64,000 nt of DNA from Agrobacterium rosae (GTDB lineage Bacteria; Pseudomonadota; Alphaproteobacteria; Rhizobiales; Rhizobiaceae), in the NCBI RefSeq assembly GCF_002915175.1, contig NZ_NXEJ01000008.1, positions 593,096 through 657,095 on the forward strand. The letters run 5' to 3'. The notes under the pieces are model-generated. The model ran no database searches and was not told the DNA's origin. It saw only the letters and a program-made list of their open reading frames with translations. This document shows, in pieces, positions 27,966 through 36,151 of the stretch; positions within the stretch are counted from its first letter, which is position 1; each line of letters starts with the position of its first letter. The position numbers were made by a program, and so were the translations under genes.

Positions 27966-28844
27966 ATGCCGATTTTCTTACGGAGTTTGCTTTTCACGCT
28001 GACAGGCGCTGTGATCTTGATCGGGGTGTGGGCAAAACACCGGCTGTTGGGCTATCGGAAACCGAACACCGTATCGGCCGATTACAGAGATGCGCGCATC
28101 GACTATGTCCACGACGTTGTGCAATCATGGCTGCGATTTCTGCCTCCCGATGTTTCCATCAGGGGGCGCTCGGTTCTGGAACTCGGACCCGGATCGTCAC
28201 TGGCAACAGGTGCGCTGTTGCTGGCACATGGTGCGCAAACCTATACAGCGGTCGATGCCTTCGCACTGGCAGCCGACGAAACGGCAGAGTTTCCCCGTGA
28301 CGCCATTGCCTGCTTTAATGGCGATCTGAAACAGGATGACATTGATATCGCGCATGCGGCACTACACGGCGCGTCATCCAATTTTCAGTATCATGTGGAT
28401 GCCGGTTTTAATATTCCTGCGCTGTGCCAAGAGAAAACCTTCGATCTTATTCTCAGTTGCGCTGCCTTCGAACATTTCGATGCCATAGAAACAACGATCG
28501 ATGGTTTGACCAAGGTCGCGCGAAGCGGCTGCGTCAGCCTGCATATCGTCGATCTTCAGACACACACGAACGCTATTCGTCAGCGGGATCCCAATAACAT
28601 CTATCGCTTTCCGACATGGTTCTACTCTCTGCTTGCCTTCCCCGGCCAACCGAACCGCAAGCGGCCCATAGACTATGTCCGCGCATTCGAGCGAAATGGT
28701 TGGGTGGATGTTCAAGTCATAGCGGCGAAATCCATACCCGAAGACCAACGTAAGAAGCTGATGGCAGGGCTTGCAAAGCCATTCGACACTCCAGAGATGG
28801 ACATGCATATGCTGGATGCGGTCGTCATCAGCCGCTACCCTTGA
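27966..28844 (+). CDS. SAM-dependent methyltransferase with N-terminal membrane anchor
   Basis: A 292-residue class I methyltransferase. Motif I is VLELGPGSSLATGALLL, the acidic end of strand 2 is AVDAFALA, and FDLILSCAAFEHFD is the post-II/motif III region. Residues 5-24 (FLRSLLFTLTGAVILIGVW) are a hydrophobic anchor, so the enzyme probably sits on the inner membrane. It is the only + strand gene between two minus-strand blocks of the polysaccharide cluster and converges on the second GT4 gene with 6 bases between stops. Methylation of a sugar in the repeat unit is the likely role by context. Confidence 0.85.
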   Translation: MPIFLRSLLFTLTGAVILIGVWAKHRLLGYRKPNTVSADYRDARIDYVHDVVQSWLRFLPPDVSIRGRSVLELGPGSSLATGALLLAHGAQTYTAVDAFALAADETAEFPRDAIACFNGDLKQDDIDIAHAALHGASSNFQYHVDAGFNIPALCQEKTFDLILSCAAFEHFDAIETTIDGLTKVARSGCVSLHIVDLQTHTNAIRQRDPNNIYRFPTWFYSLLAFPGQPNRKRPIDYVRAFERNGWVDVQVIAAKSIPEDQRKKLMAGLAKPFDTPEMDMHMLDAVVISRYP

Positions 28845-28850
28845 ATATGA

Positions 28851-30086
28851 TCAGGGTCGGACACCAAGTTCCCTATAAAGCGTAGTCGTTCGATCAAGAT
28901 AGGCGGCTTGCGAAAACTCCTGCTGGACCCAGAGACGACCGCTTCTGCCCATTTCCTGCCGCATGCTTTTGGACAGTTCGTCCATCGAGGTCAAAACTCG
29001 GGCCAGATCATCCGGATTGGACGGTTTTGCGATCAGTCCTGTTTCTCCAGCTCGGATCAGTTCGGGAATGCCGCCAATATCGGTTCCGATAACGGGGCGG
29101 CCCAGCGCATAGGCTTCAAGGAGGCTCACGGGGGCATTTTCATACCATTCTGATGGCAGAACCAGCGCTTTTGCACCCGCAATGGCCTCGTGAAGCGCCT
29201 GACCGGTGAGGTATCCTAGAAACTCGACATCAGCCCCGACTTGCTGCGCCAAAGAACGCAAATCTGCTTCATCCGGTCCCGTACCCGCGATCCGCAGACG
29301 TCGCCCTGATATTCCCGCAGCCTTTATCAAAGTCGCAATGCCCTTTTCGGGTGCCAGACGTCCTGCAAACAGAAAATAATCACCCTCATCCACCGTCACG
29401 GGGCGTTCACTTATCGACTGTTCAACAAAGTTTGGAATGTAAATCAGCTGGTCGGCACGCCATCCCCATTCCATCAGCTTCGCCTGATAAAATCGGCTTG
29501 GGACGATAATCTTGTCTATATAATCGCGATAAAGACCAAGTGCTCGGTGAACAGCGGTTTCCACCATGACGACACCACTCAGAGCAACGGACTCTTTCAT
29601 GCAACGATTGACCAGAACATTGTAGATTCTGCCGCCTTTGCATTTCTCGCAGATGCCTTGCGGTGAAAGCATCTTATAGGCAGGACATGCAAGTTTCAGG
29701 TCGTGTGCCGTCAAGACCGTTGGTATCCCCTTTTGCTTTAAAAGCGGAAATATCGAGGGAGAGATATGGTGGTAAACATTGTGCGCATGGGCAATATCAG
29801 GCCGCACCTGATCGATCAGGCTGCTCAGGCTTGCACGGGCTTTTCGCGAATAGATGACCTCCAGACTGTGCTCTACTTTCTTGAGCAGCCCACCCTGATT
29901 GCCGAACTCGATTTCCGGCACGAAGTGTGAAGACCAGTCTGAATGCAGATTGTTCGGATGCTGCATCGAAAAAGGCACCGCGCGCCAGCCAGCACGTTCG
30001 AACATATCGATCTGGTCTAGGAAGATCGCCTCTGCCCCGCCTCGCCTGTAAAAGTAATTGTTGATTGCGAGCAACGTGTTTCCCAT
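28851..30086 (-). CDS. Glycosyltransferase family 4 (second)
   Basis: A 411-residue GT-B glycosyltransferase of family 4. N-terminal motifs: NNYFYRRGGAEAIFLDQ and HAHNVYHHISPSIF. C-terminal: FAGRLAPEKGIATLIKAA and SEWYENAPVSLLEAYALGRP with the donor-binding glutamates. A Cys-rich stretch (CPAYKMLSPQGICEKC, then C in NRCMKES) may bind metal and occurs in related WcaC/PelF-like enzymes. The ATG at 30086 follows GAGGAGCGACGGG, so it is preferred over the codon at 30101. It is 11 bases after the deacetylase stop and is the last gene of the chain-length/Wzy/deacetylase/GT4 unit. Confidence 0.9.
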   Translation of the reverse strand: MGNTLLAINNYFYRRGGAEAIFLDQIDMFERAGWRAVPFSMQHPNNLHSDWSSHFVPEIEFGNQGGLLKKVEHSLEVIYSRKARASLSSLIDQVRPDIAHAHNVYHHISPSIFPLLKQKGIPTVLTAHDLKLACPAYKMLSPQGICEKCKGGRIYNVLVNRCMKESVALSGVVMVETAVHRALGLYRDYIDKIIVPSRFYQAKLMEWGWRADQLIYIPNFVEQSISERPVTVDEGDYFLFAGRLAPEKGIATLIKAAGISGRRLRIAGTGPDEADLRSLAQQVGADVEFLGYLTGQALHEAIAGAKALVLPSEWYENAPVSLLEAYALGRPVIGTDIGGIPELIRAGETGLIAKPSNPDDLARVLTSMDELSKSMRQEMGRSGRLWVQQEFSQAAYLDRTTTLYRELGVRP

Positions 30087-30097
30087 CCCGTCGCTCC

Positions 30098-30868
30098 TCA
30101 CTCGTTGATATACTGAAGAGCGTCACGCACCGGTAAAACGAGACAGCCTTTTGAAACAGCGTAGCGCACCAGGGTGGAAAAAGTACTGGGCGTACAGCCA
30201 TAAGGGGTCGGCGTTTCGCTGATGTCGTGGGTAAAGAAGACAAGCCAGCCAGGCTCTGCGACAACAGCATCAATCTGGCTGGTCAGAAAGAGCGCGTCGG
30301 TTTCGGGCTGTCTGATCTCCATTCCCCAAAGATAGGATCGATTGACCACACCGCGATTGATGCGATCTCCGCCGCCACGGGCCGTTGCGTATCGTTTTGC
30401 AAAAACCTTACGGTGACGAAGTGAGCCCTGATTGTAAGGATAGGCAAAGCTCCGCTGATCTATATATGGATCAAACCCATCAAGCAGTTCCGCATTCCGG
30501 TCTAAGTCTTCTTGCAGCTCTGCTCCCGTCACCGTACCGACGGCCTTATGAGCAAAGGTATGACACCCGATTTCATGCCCGGCCTCGGCCAACGACCTGC
30601 ATCCTTGCGCGGAAATCAACTCCCGGTCTGGCTCCCTTTTCCCCAAAAGGCCACCAGCAATATAAAATGTCCCTCGGACATCATTGTCCTCCAAAATACG
30701 CGCCCCGGCGGAATGCGCCGTTTCTGGAACATCATCGAATGTGAAGGAAACGACAGGGCGTTTGCACGTCACGTTCAACGTGGAAACCGGCAACGCACGC
30801 ACGGCTCTTTCCACCAGCCGTTCCCGCACATATTTCAGCTTCGGCCAAACTTCAGACAGCACCGGCAT
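30098..30868 (-). CDS. Polysaccharide deacetylase (NodB-homology)
   Basis: A 256-residue carbohydrate esterase family 4-type enzyme. Metal and catalytic motifs are visible: VSFTFDDVPET (catalytic Asp and metal Asp), HEIGCHTFAHKAV (metal histidines) and VVFFTHDISETP near the end with a catalytic His. No signal peptide is present, so it may act in the cytoplasm on a lipid-linked intermediate, or at the membrane. The ATG at 30868 with GGAG nine bases upstream is preferred; it overlaps the Wzy-like gene by 17 bases. De-N-acetylation of an amino sugar would give the polymer positive charges, as in holdfast-like adhesins; that is inference. Confidence 0.9.
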   Translation of the reverse strand: MPVLSEVWPKLKYVRERLVERAVRALPVSTLNVTCKRPVVSFTFDDVPETAHSAGARILEDNDVRGTFYIAGGLLGKREPDRELISAQGCRSLAEAGHEIGCHTFAHKAVGTVTGAELQEDLDRNAELLDGFDPYIDQRSFAYPYNQGSLRHRKVFAKRYATARGGGDRINRGVVNRSYLWGMEIRQPETDALFLTSQIDAVVAEPGWLVFFTHDISETPTPYGCTPSTFSTLVRYAVSKGCLVLPVRDALQYINE

Positions 30869-32180
30869 GTTTTCGCTCCCACATGTCTTTCCTGTCATTG
30901 ACGAGGTTCATTCGAGACTGCATCTCCAATCCGAAAATGGACACCAGCAGGAAAAAGCAGATCGGGCTGCCGCTCTGGAAAAAGATGACCTCCAGACAGC
31001 CAGCATAGATGACGTAAAGCCACACACGCATGAACAGGCGCGACAGAGCCGGACTGTTTGCCCCCAGCCGTCCGACAGCGCGCAAAGGCACGAAAATGAC
31101 CAGTGCGACCGTGAGCATCAGCCCAGGAATCCCGGTTGTCAGAAGCGCATCGACATAGGCATTGTGTCCGTTGAACGCCTTCACTGCCCAGGTTTCCAGA
31201 CCGGCGGAACTTTGGGTGATATCCGTGGTCTGCCAGAAACCTTGAAAGCCGTAACCAAGAATGGGTGACTGAGCGATGGCGTCAAACGCGATCTTCCAGA
31301 TATCGGTTCTGTTCGTGAAGGTTGGATCCACACCGAGTGATGCGATGAGACCGCGAAAGCCTTCCGAAAGAGCTGCTCCCAGCGCCAGCAGGTTGAATGC
31401 CAAAATACCGCCTACCGCGATTGGCCATCTGCTCCAGCGAAATTTCTCGAATATCCATTGGAGAGTGAGGATCAGAGGCAGCATCGCCGTGGAAGATTTT
31501 CCACCTGTCTGGATCAAAAAGAAGACCGACAGGATGACGATGGCCAGACCGCTTTTCTTCCAGCCGACGCTGCGAAGATACAGCCCGAAAAAAGCTGCAA
31601 CGAGCATAACGGCTGCGGCCAAGTTCTTGTGGGAATACTGCCCTCTCCAAAACCCCGCATTCATCGGCTCGATGAGTTCGGTCGGCTGGTGGATGGAGAG
31701 TGTGGGCAGAAAAATCACACCGAAGTAAGCGATCCCAAGCGTGATTGCGGTGCCAATCATGAGGAGACGGGAAAACTGCTGTTCCGAGCGAGGCAGCAGG
31801 AGGAACATGCCTGCATTGGCGCAGGTTAATATAGCGAGGATCGTTCGCTTGATTGCGTCCGTGGGATGGCTCGAAAGTCCGGACGAAATCAGAAACCAGG
31901 AGAAAAGAGCGATAACAAGAATTTGCGGCTGGCAGATCTGTGATCGCAACGGATGGGTTATGGCGGCATAGATCGTCAACACGGTCAGCGCCAGGAACGT
32001 CAGTTGGTTGATGGCATTGGAACCGCCCGCGGCATCTGAGCCGCTGGCTTCCACGGTGACGAGATCGACAAACGGATTGGTGGTTATCCAGAAAAACAGA
32101 AAAAGCCCCATGAAGACCAATGTCCTGATCTTCTGTTGCATGTCCGTCTTTTCGCGCCCCAATGCCGTGGTTGCAGCCAT
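30852..32180 (-). CDS. O-antigen ligase/Wzy-type polymerase family membrane protein
   Basis: A 442-residue polytopic membrane protein with about ten to twelve hydrophobic helices and the large periplasmic loop typical of the Wzy_C/O-antigen ligase family (FTNRTDIWKIAFDAI, GYGFQGFW, FNGHNAYVDALLTTG). The R-x-x-x-W and H-N motifs of this loop are those proposed for polymerases and ligases of the family. In a Wzx/Wzz-bearing cluster it is most likely the Wzy polymerase joining repeat units in the periplasm. It overlaps the upstream Wzz-like gene by ATGA, showing translational coupling. Confidence 0.9.
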   Translation of the reverse strand: MAATTALGREKTDMQQKIRTLVFMGLFLFFWITTNPFVDLVTVEASGSDAAGGSNAINQLTFLALTVLTIYAAITHPLRSQICQPQILVIALFSWFLISSGLSSHPTDAIKRTILAILTCANAGMFLLLPRSEQQFSRLLMIGTAITLGIAYFGVIFLPTLSIHQPTELIEPMNAGFWRGQYSHKNLAAAVMLVAAFFGLYLRSVGWKKSGLAIVILSVFFLIQTGGKSSTAMLPLILTLQWIFEKFRWSRWPIAVGGILAFNLLALGAALSEGFRGLIASLGVDPTFTNRTDIWKIAFDAIAQSPILGYGFQGFWQTTDITQSSAGLETWAVKAFNGHNAYVDALLTTGIPGLMLTVALVIFVPLRAVGRLGANSPALSRLFMRVWLYVIYAGCLEVIFFQSGSPICFFLLVSIFGLEMQSRMNLVNDRKDMWERKHAGAV

Positions 32181-33649
32181 CAGCTTGCCCGCTCAAAGCG
32201 CCAGTTGTTTTGCCGAAGAAGCACGAAAAGACGTGTCGACAGGACCGAGATCACACCGAGTATCAGGCCGGCGATAAGGCCACCGATCGCCAATAGCAAA
32301 GTCGGCGGTGGCCAGCTGCGTTTTTCAGGCGGCACCGGCTCTGTAACAATTCGCAGATTGGACACGCTGATCTGTTGCTGCTCGCTGGTTTCACCGACAC
32401 GCTTCAAGAACGTATCGTAAAGCGCCGCCTTTGCCTGGCTGTTACGCTCCAGCTCCTGCAGCTGGACCTGTGAGTTATCGTCGGTCGAAACACGCTTCTG
32501 CGCCTCTTCCAGCTGCGCCCGCAGCGTCGTCACGGAATTTTCCGCCTGATCCAGATCGACCTGGATGGCCTGTAGCGACCGTTCAGTTTCCCGCGCCATT
32601 TCCGCACGAAGCGTGCCAAGCTGCGCACGTGCGCTGACAAGCTTCGGATAGCGCGCACCGTAGGTCAGCGCCAGTTCCTCATACTGCTGCTTGAGAACGC
32701 TGTATTGTGACCGAAGCGTAACGAGGGTGGGTGAGTCCAATGTATCGGCGGGGACAACGCCATCGGCGATCGGCTGGCTGAGTTTCCTGTAGCGCGACTG
32801 TACGTCGGATAGACGCGACGAGGCTTCATTCAAAAGCGTGTTCAACTGCGACACGCTTTGAATGTTGACCGATCCGGTGCCTCCCAAATTCTGGAGATTG
32901 TTGTCCTGACGGAACTGCACGACGGCATTTGCAGCCTGCGTAACCGCCTGCCTCAGTTCTTCAAGCCGATTGGAAAGTGCTGCGCTGGCGTTTTTCGCAA
33001 GATCGGTCTGGGTTGCCTCCAGCTCTTCCCGGAAAGACTGCGCCAACGTGGAAAGCACGGCAACGGAGCGCTCAGGGTCGCGGGTCCAAAGGCTGATGGA
33101 GACAAGATAGGTTCCGCCTTGCCGCGCAACCTTGATACGTTTGGCAAGGTTGCGCATGGCGACGACCACACCGTCATCTGCGGATGCCGGCGGCGTGGGC
33201 TTGAGCCAGTCGAATATGCCTTCTTCGGTATCTGCTGCGGAATTAAACTCGGGCATTTGATGAAGGCTCTGCCGCTCGACCGTCCGGCGCAGCACGTTTC
33301 CTGACGTGATCAAAAGCAGCTTGCTGGAAATATCCAGAATTTGTGCGTCGCTCTGAATGTTCGGCGTCGTCAACTCGTTGGGCACGACCTGCCCCGTGGG
33401 CGGCGGCAAAAGAATATCCATGCTGGACGCGTAACGCGGCTTGACGGCAAGGCCAAAACCGACCGCCAAGACACCACCCACAAGTGCAAAAATCGCGATA
33501 ATAAGCAGGCCGCGCCTTAGCCAATCGAACAGCTTTGCAGGCGTTATCAAGGGATCCACAGATGTAAAACCTCTCGCATGAGCGTTCGCGCGGGGCGACG
33601 CATCATCAAAAACGGGTCTCGCCCGCTTCTCGCTTGGGTACTCATACAT
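32180..33649 (-). CDS. Wzz/GumC-type polysaccharide co-polymerase without kinase domain
   Basis: A 489-residue chain-length determinant. TM1 is at about residues 46-68, then a Wzz domain (KPRYASSMDILLPPPTGQ), a long coiled-coil periplasmic region with many Gln/Glu heptads (about residues 200-420), a proline-rich segment before TM2 (EPVPPEKRSWPPPTLLLAI) and a short cytoplasmic tail. The C-terminal BY-kinase found in ExoP/Wzc is absent, so this is a GumC-like protein whose tyrosine kinase would have to be encoded elsewhere. First gene of the minus-strand unit continuing with Wzy, deacetylase and GT4. The 126-base AT-rich gap before it holds the promoters for it and the divergent flippase. Confidence 0.92.
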   Translation of the reverse strand: MYEYPSEKRARPVFDDASPRANAHARGFTSVDPLITPAKLFDWLRRGLLIIAIFALVGGVLAVGFGLAVKPRYASSMDILLPPPTGQVVPNELTTPNIQSDAQILDISSKLLLITSGNVLRRTVERQSLHQMPEFNSAADTEEGIFDWLKPTPPASADDGVVVAMRNLAKRIKVARQGGTYLVSISLWTRDPERSVAVLSTLAQSFREELEATQTDLAKNASAALSNRLEELRQAVTQAANAVVQFRQDNNLQNLGGTGSVNIQSVSQLNTLLNEASSRLSDVQSRYRKLSQPIADGVVPADTLDSPTLVTLRSQYSVLKQQYEELALTYGARYPKLVSARAQLGTLRAEMARETERSLQAIQVDLDQAENSVTTLRAQLEEAQKRVSTDDNSQVQLQELERNSQAKAALYDTFLKRVGETSEQQQISVSNLRIVTEPVPPEKRSWPPPTLLLAIGGLIAGLILGVISVLSTRLFVLLRQNNWRFERAS

Positions 33650-33775
33650 GCGTTACCGTAACCCCTATATCAATCAAAACGAAACGTTTTCATTATATAC
33701 GATCTTACTAAATCACATAGTCCGCTGATAAATCGTTTACAGCACATCCATTTTTGCGGCATGGAGATAAACGAA

Positions 33776-35065
33776 ATGATGACCAGCGGGAAAAAGGACA
33801 AGCCACGGTTGATAGGGATGTTGCTGTCCTACAGCGCGTCCTCGGCCAGCCTGTTGATCGCCAACGCGGCACAACTCGTCACTTTTGCAATTCTTGCACG
33901 ATCATTCGGGGCAGAAGAATTCGGTCGCTACGTCGCTTTCATCGCCATAACCAGCATCGCCGTGCATCTGTGCGGGCTTGGCGCATCCGAATGCCTTGTC
34001 CGACGCGTGCCGCAGGACCCAACCTGTTTTCCGCGCATCTTCGGCCACAACCTTATCCTGACCTTGGCAAGTGGCGCTGTGTTGGTGGCGTTGGGAACCG
34101 CCATATTGCCGGAGTTCATCACCTTTGGTGAATCCACGGCGCAAAGTGTCTGGACCACGTTCCAACTGGTCTTGACCAATGTCGTGCTGGTTCGATTGAT
34201 CATGCTGGGAGAAAGCATCTTTCTCGCGCACTCGAAATACGGTGCGGCCAATGCTTCCGTTGTCGGCTTTGCCTTCATTCGAACCGCGGTGGCAGCCATT
34301 GCCTGCCTTGTATTTCAGGTCGAGACCGTTGAAAACTGGGCGACATGGCAGCTTGCCGCCCATCTATTTACCCTTGTTCTTTATGCCTATTTTGCATTTC
34401 GCATCGGTCGTCCTCAATATGTTATCGAGCGCGATGAAATCCGCCTTGGACTGCTGTTTGCAACACCCTTCATCTTCCGTGCCATCAGGCAGAATGTAGA
34501 CTTGCTCGTACTGGGCTTTGTGGCCGGAGCCGAGGTCGTGGGAAGCTATGGCGTGGCGCGCAGAATTACCGATAGCAGCTACATGGCCATCGATGCCCTG
34601 AACCGGCTCGTTTATCCGCGGCTTGCGGTCGCGAGCATGTCGGGTATCCACAACGCTTTCCGGTTGACGATCCGCATACTGGGCGTCGCTCTCGCCCTTG
34701 GCCTCATTGCTGCGATTACGATCTTCATTTCCGCGTCCTTCATGCCTTTGATTTTCGGGCCGGAATATGTGTCTCTACCGCATTTCCTGCGGATCATGGC
34801 GTGGCTGATCGTTTTTGTTGCCGTCTGGTCCATTGCCGTCGACTTACTGGGTGCGGCGGGTCAGCATTCGTCACGTGCCTGGGTTCTCAACCTGTCAAAC
34901 GGTATCGGTGCCATCCTTATCGGTCTGGCAGCATGGGCTTGGCCGCCCTACGGCATTTTCATCGCTGGATACACAATTGAGCTGAGCATCGTCATAGCCG
35001 CATGGATTGTCGTGAAAATCCATGTCGCACGCTCACTAGCAAAAAGTCAGGAGGTGAAGGCATGA
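33776..35065 (+). CDS. Wzx-type polysaccharide flippase
   Basis: A 429-residue membrane protein of the MATE/MOP polysaccharide-export family with about twelve helices. The N-terminal segment AILARSFGAEEFGRYVAFIA and the mid-protein RQNVDLLVLGFVAG and SYGVARRI motifs are characteristic of the Wzx/RfbX group. It should flip the undecaprenyl-linked repeat unit across the inner membrane for Wzy. The ATG at 33776 has GGAG nine bases upstream; an ATG at 33761 overlaps that RBS. It is translationally coupled to the next gene by ATGA. Confidence 0.92.
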   Translation: MMTSGKKDKPRLIGMLLSYSASSASLLIANAAQLVTFAILARSFGAEEFGRYVAFIAITSIAVHLCGLGASECLVRRVPQDPTCFPRIFGHNLILTLASGAVLVALGTAILPEFITFGESTAQSVWTTFQLVLTNVVLVRLIMLGESIFLAHSKYGAANASVVGFAFIRTAVAAIACLVFQVETVENWATWQLAAHLFTLVLYAYFAFRIGRPQYVIERDEIRLGLLFATPFIFRAIRQNVDLLVLGFVAGAEVVGSYGVARRITDSSYMAIDALNRLVYPRLAVASMSGIHNAFRLTIRILGVALALGLIAAITIFISASFMPLIFGPEYVSLPHFLRIMAWLIVFVAVWSIAVDLLGAAGQHSSRAWVLNLSNGIGAILIGLAAWAWPPYGIFIAGYTIELSIVIAAWIVVKIHVARSLAKSQEVKA

Positions 35066-36150
35066 CATCGGATCAGCCAACCAAGATCAGACCTGCCGAA
35101 TCGGCTGATGTACCCCAGATCGCCGCTCTGTTCACATCCGTTTTTCGGAAACGCTCCAAGCCTGACATGGGCACCGTGAACGCCTACATGTCGGAACTCC
35201 TGTTCTCACACCCCAACTATGAGCCCAAAAACGGAACCATGGTCTCTGCGGATGACTCCGGCAGCGTCAAGAGCGCGCTTATTATTTTGCCCCTGACCTA
35301 TAGAATTGGGGAAGACACCGTGATCGCCCGGTTGGCTTGTGCCTTTATGGCCGCCGAAGATGCCAATCCTCGCAGCATTGCCGCACTCATTTTTCAACTG
35401 CGCCCTAAGGCCAGCCAGATCAGTTTTTCCGACAGCGCTGCACCTGTCAGCATCTCTCACATGAAAGCGATCGGCGGTATCGAGCTGCCGGTTCAGGGAC
35501 TGAGATGGTACAATGTTTTCAAACCCATCACCGCTGCCGGTGGTTACATGAGACGCCGTATTTCATCACGGCTGCCTTTCAAGCTCGGCGCAGGCCCGTT
35601 GCCAAAGCCTTCATCCCTCGTTAGCATACCCTATGCCTCCAGCTATAGCGTCACGGAAGCCACGCCTGACGGTTATGCAACCAGTGCCAATCGATTTCTG
35701 GCTAATTATGTGGTGGCACCTGTTTACACCGCTGGCGACCTTGAGTGGACGATCAAGATGTCGAGCGGCCCAAGCGGTCGTGGCAAGCTTGTTCTTGCGC
35801 AGGTGCATGACGAGAACGGAGACATATGCGGTGTCTTTTCCTTCGTCGGTGCCGTCGGCGGTGAAGCCCAGATACTCGATCTTCTCGCGCAAAACGGAAA
35901 GCAGGACGAGGTGCTCGACACAGCACTTGCAGCTTTGAAAGACGCCGGTTTTGCATTCGTTTCGGCACAGGTCAGGCCGGAGACGATACCGTCATTATCG
36001 AAGCATCACAGCATCTGGTATCGTCATATAACCGGCGTCTCCGCGGCGTCCCGTTCAAACGAATTCAAACAGGCAATGCAGAACGGCCAGGCCTATGTGG
36101 GTGGTATCGCAGGCGAAAGCTGGAGCAGGCTGGTTCGCGATTTCTACTAA
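35062..36150 (+). CDS. GNAT-like protein, probably tandem acetyltransferase domains
   Basis: A 362-residue soluble protein. It starts with a GNAT N-terminal pattern (IRPAESADVPQIAALFTSVF), followed by strands that could form a first GNAT domain to about residue 140. Residues 190-340 look like a second, weaker GNAT fold (LEWTIKMSS, KLVLAQVHDENGDICGVFSF, then DEVLDTALAALKDAGFAFV). The acetyl-CoA-binding R/Q-x-x-G-x-G/A loop is not obvious, so the activity is uncertain. The ATG at 35062 has a strong AGGAGGTGAAGG upstream and overlaps the flippase stop by ATGA. By context it may acylate a sugar nucleotide or lipid-linked sugar. Confidence 0.78.
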   Translation: MTSDQPTKIRPAESADVPQIAALFTSVFRKRSKPDMGTVNAYMSELLFSHPNYEPKNGTMVSADDSGSVKSALIILPLTYRIGEDTVIARLACAFMAAEDANPRSIAALIFQLRPKASQISFSDSAAPVSISHMKAIGGIELPVQGLRWYNVFKPITAAGGYMRRRISSRLPFKLGAGPLPKPSSLVSIPYASSYSVTEATPDGYATSANRFLANYVVAPVYTAGDLEWTIKMSSGPSGRGKLVLAQVHDENGDICGVFSFVGAVGGEAQILDLLAQNGKQDEVLDTALAALKDAGFAFVSAQVRPETIPSLSKHHSIWYRHITGVSAASRSNEFKQAMQNGQAYVGGIAGESWSRLVRDFY

Positions 36151-36151
36151 C

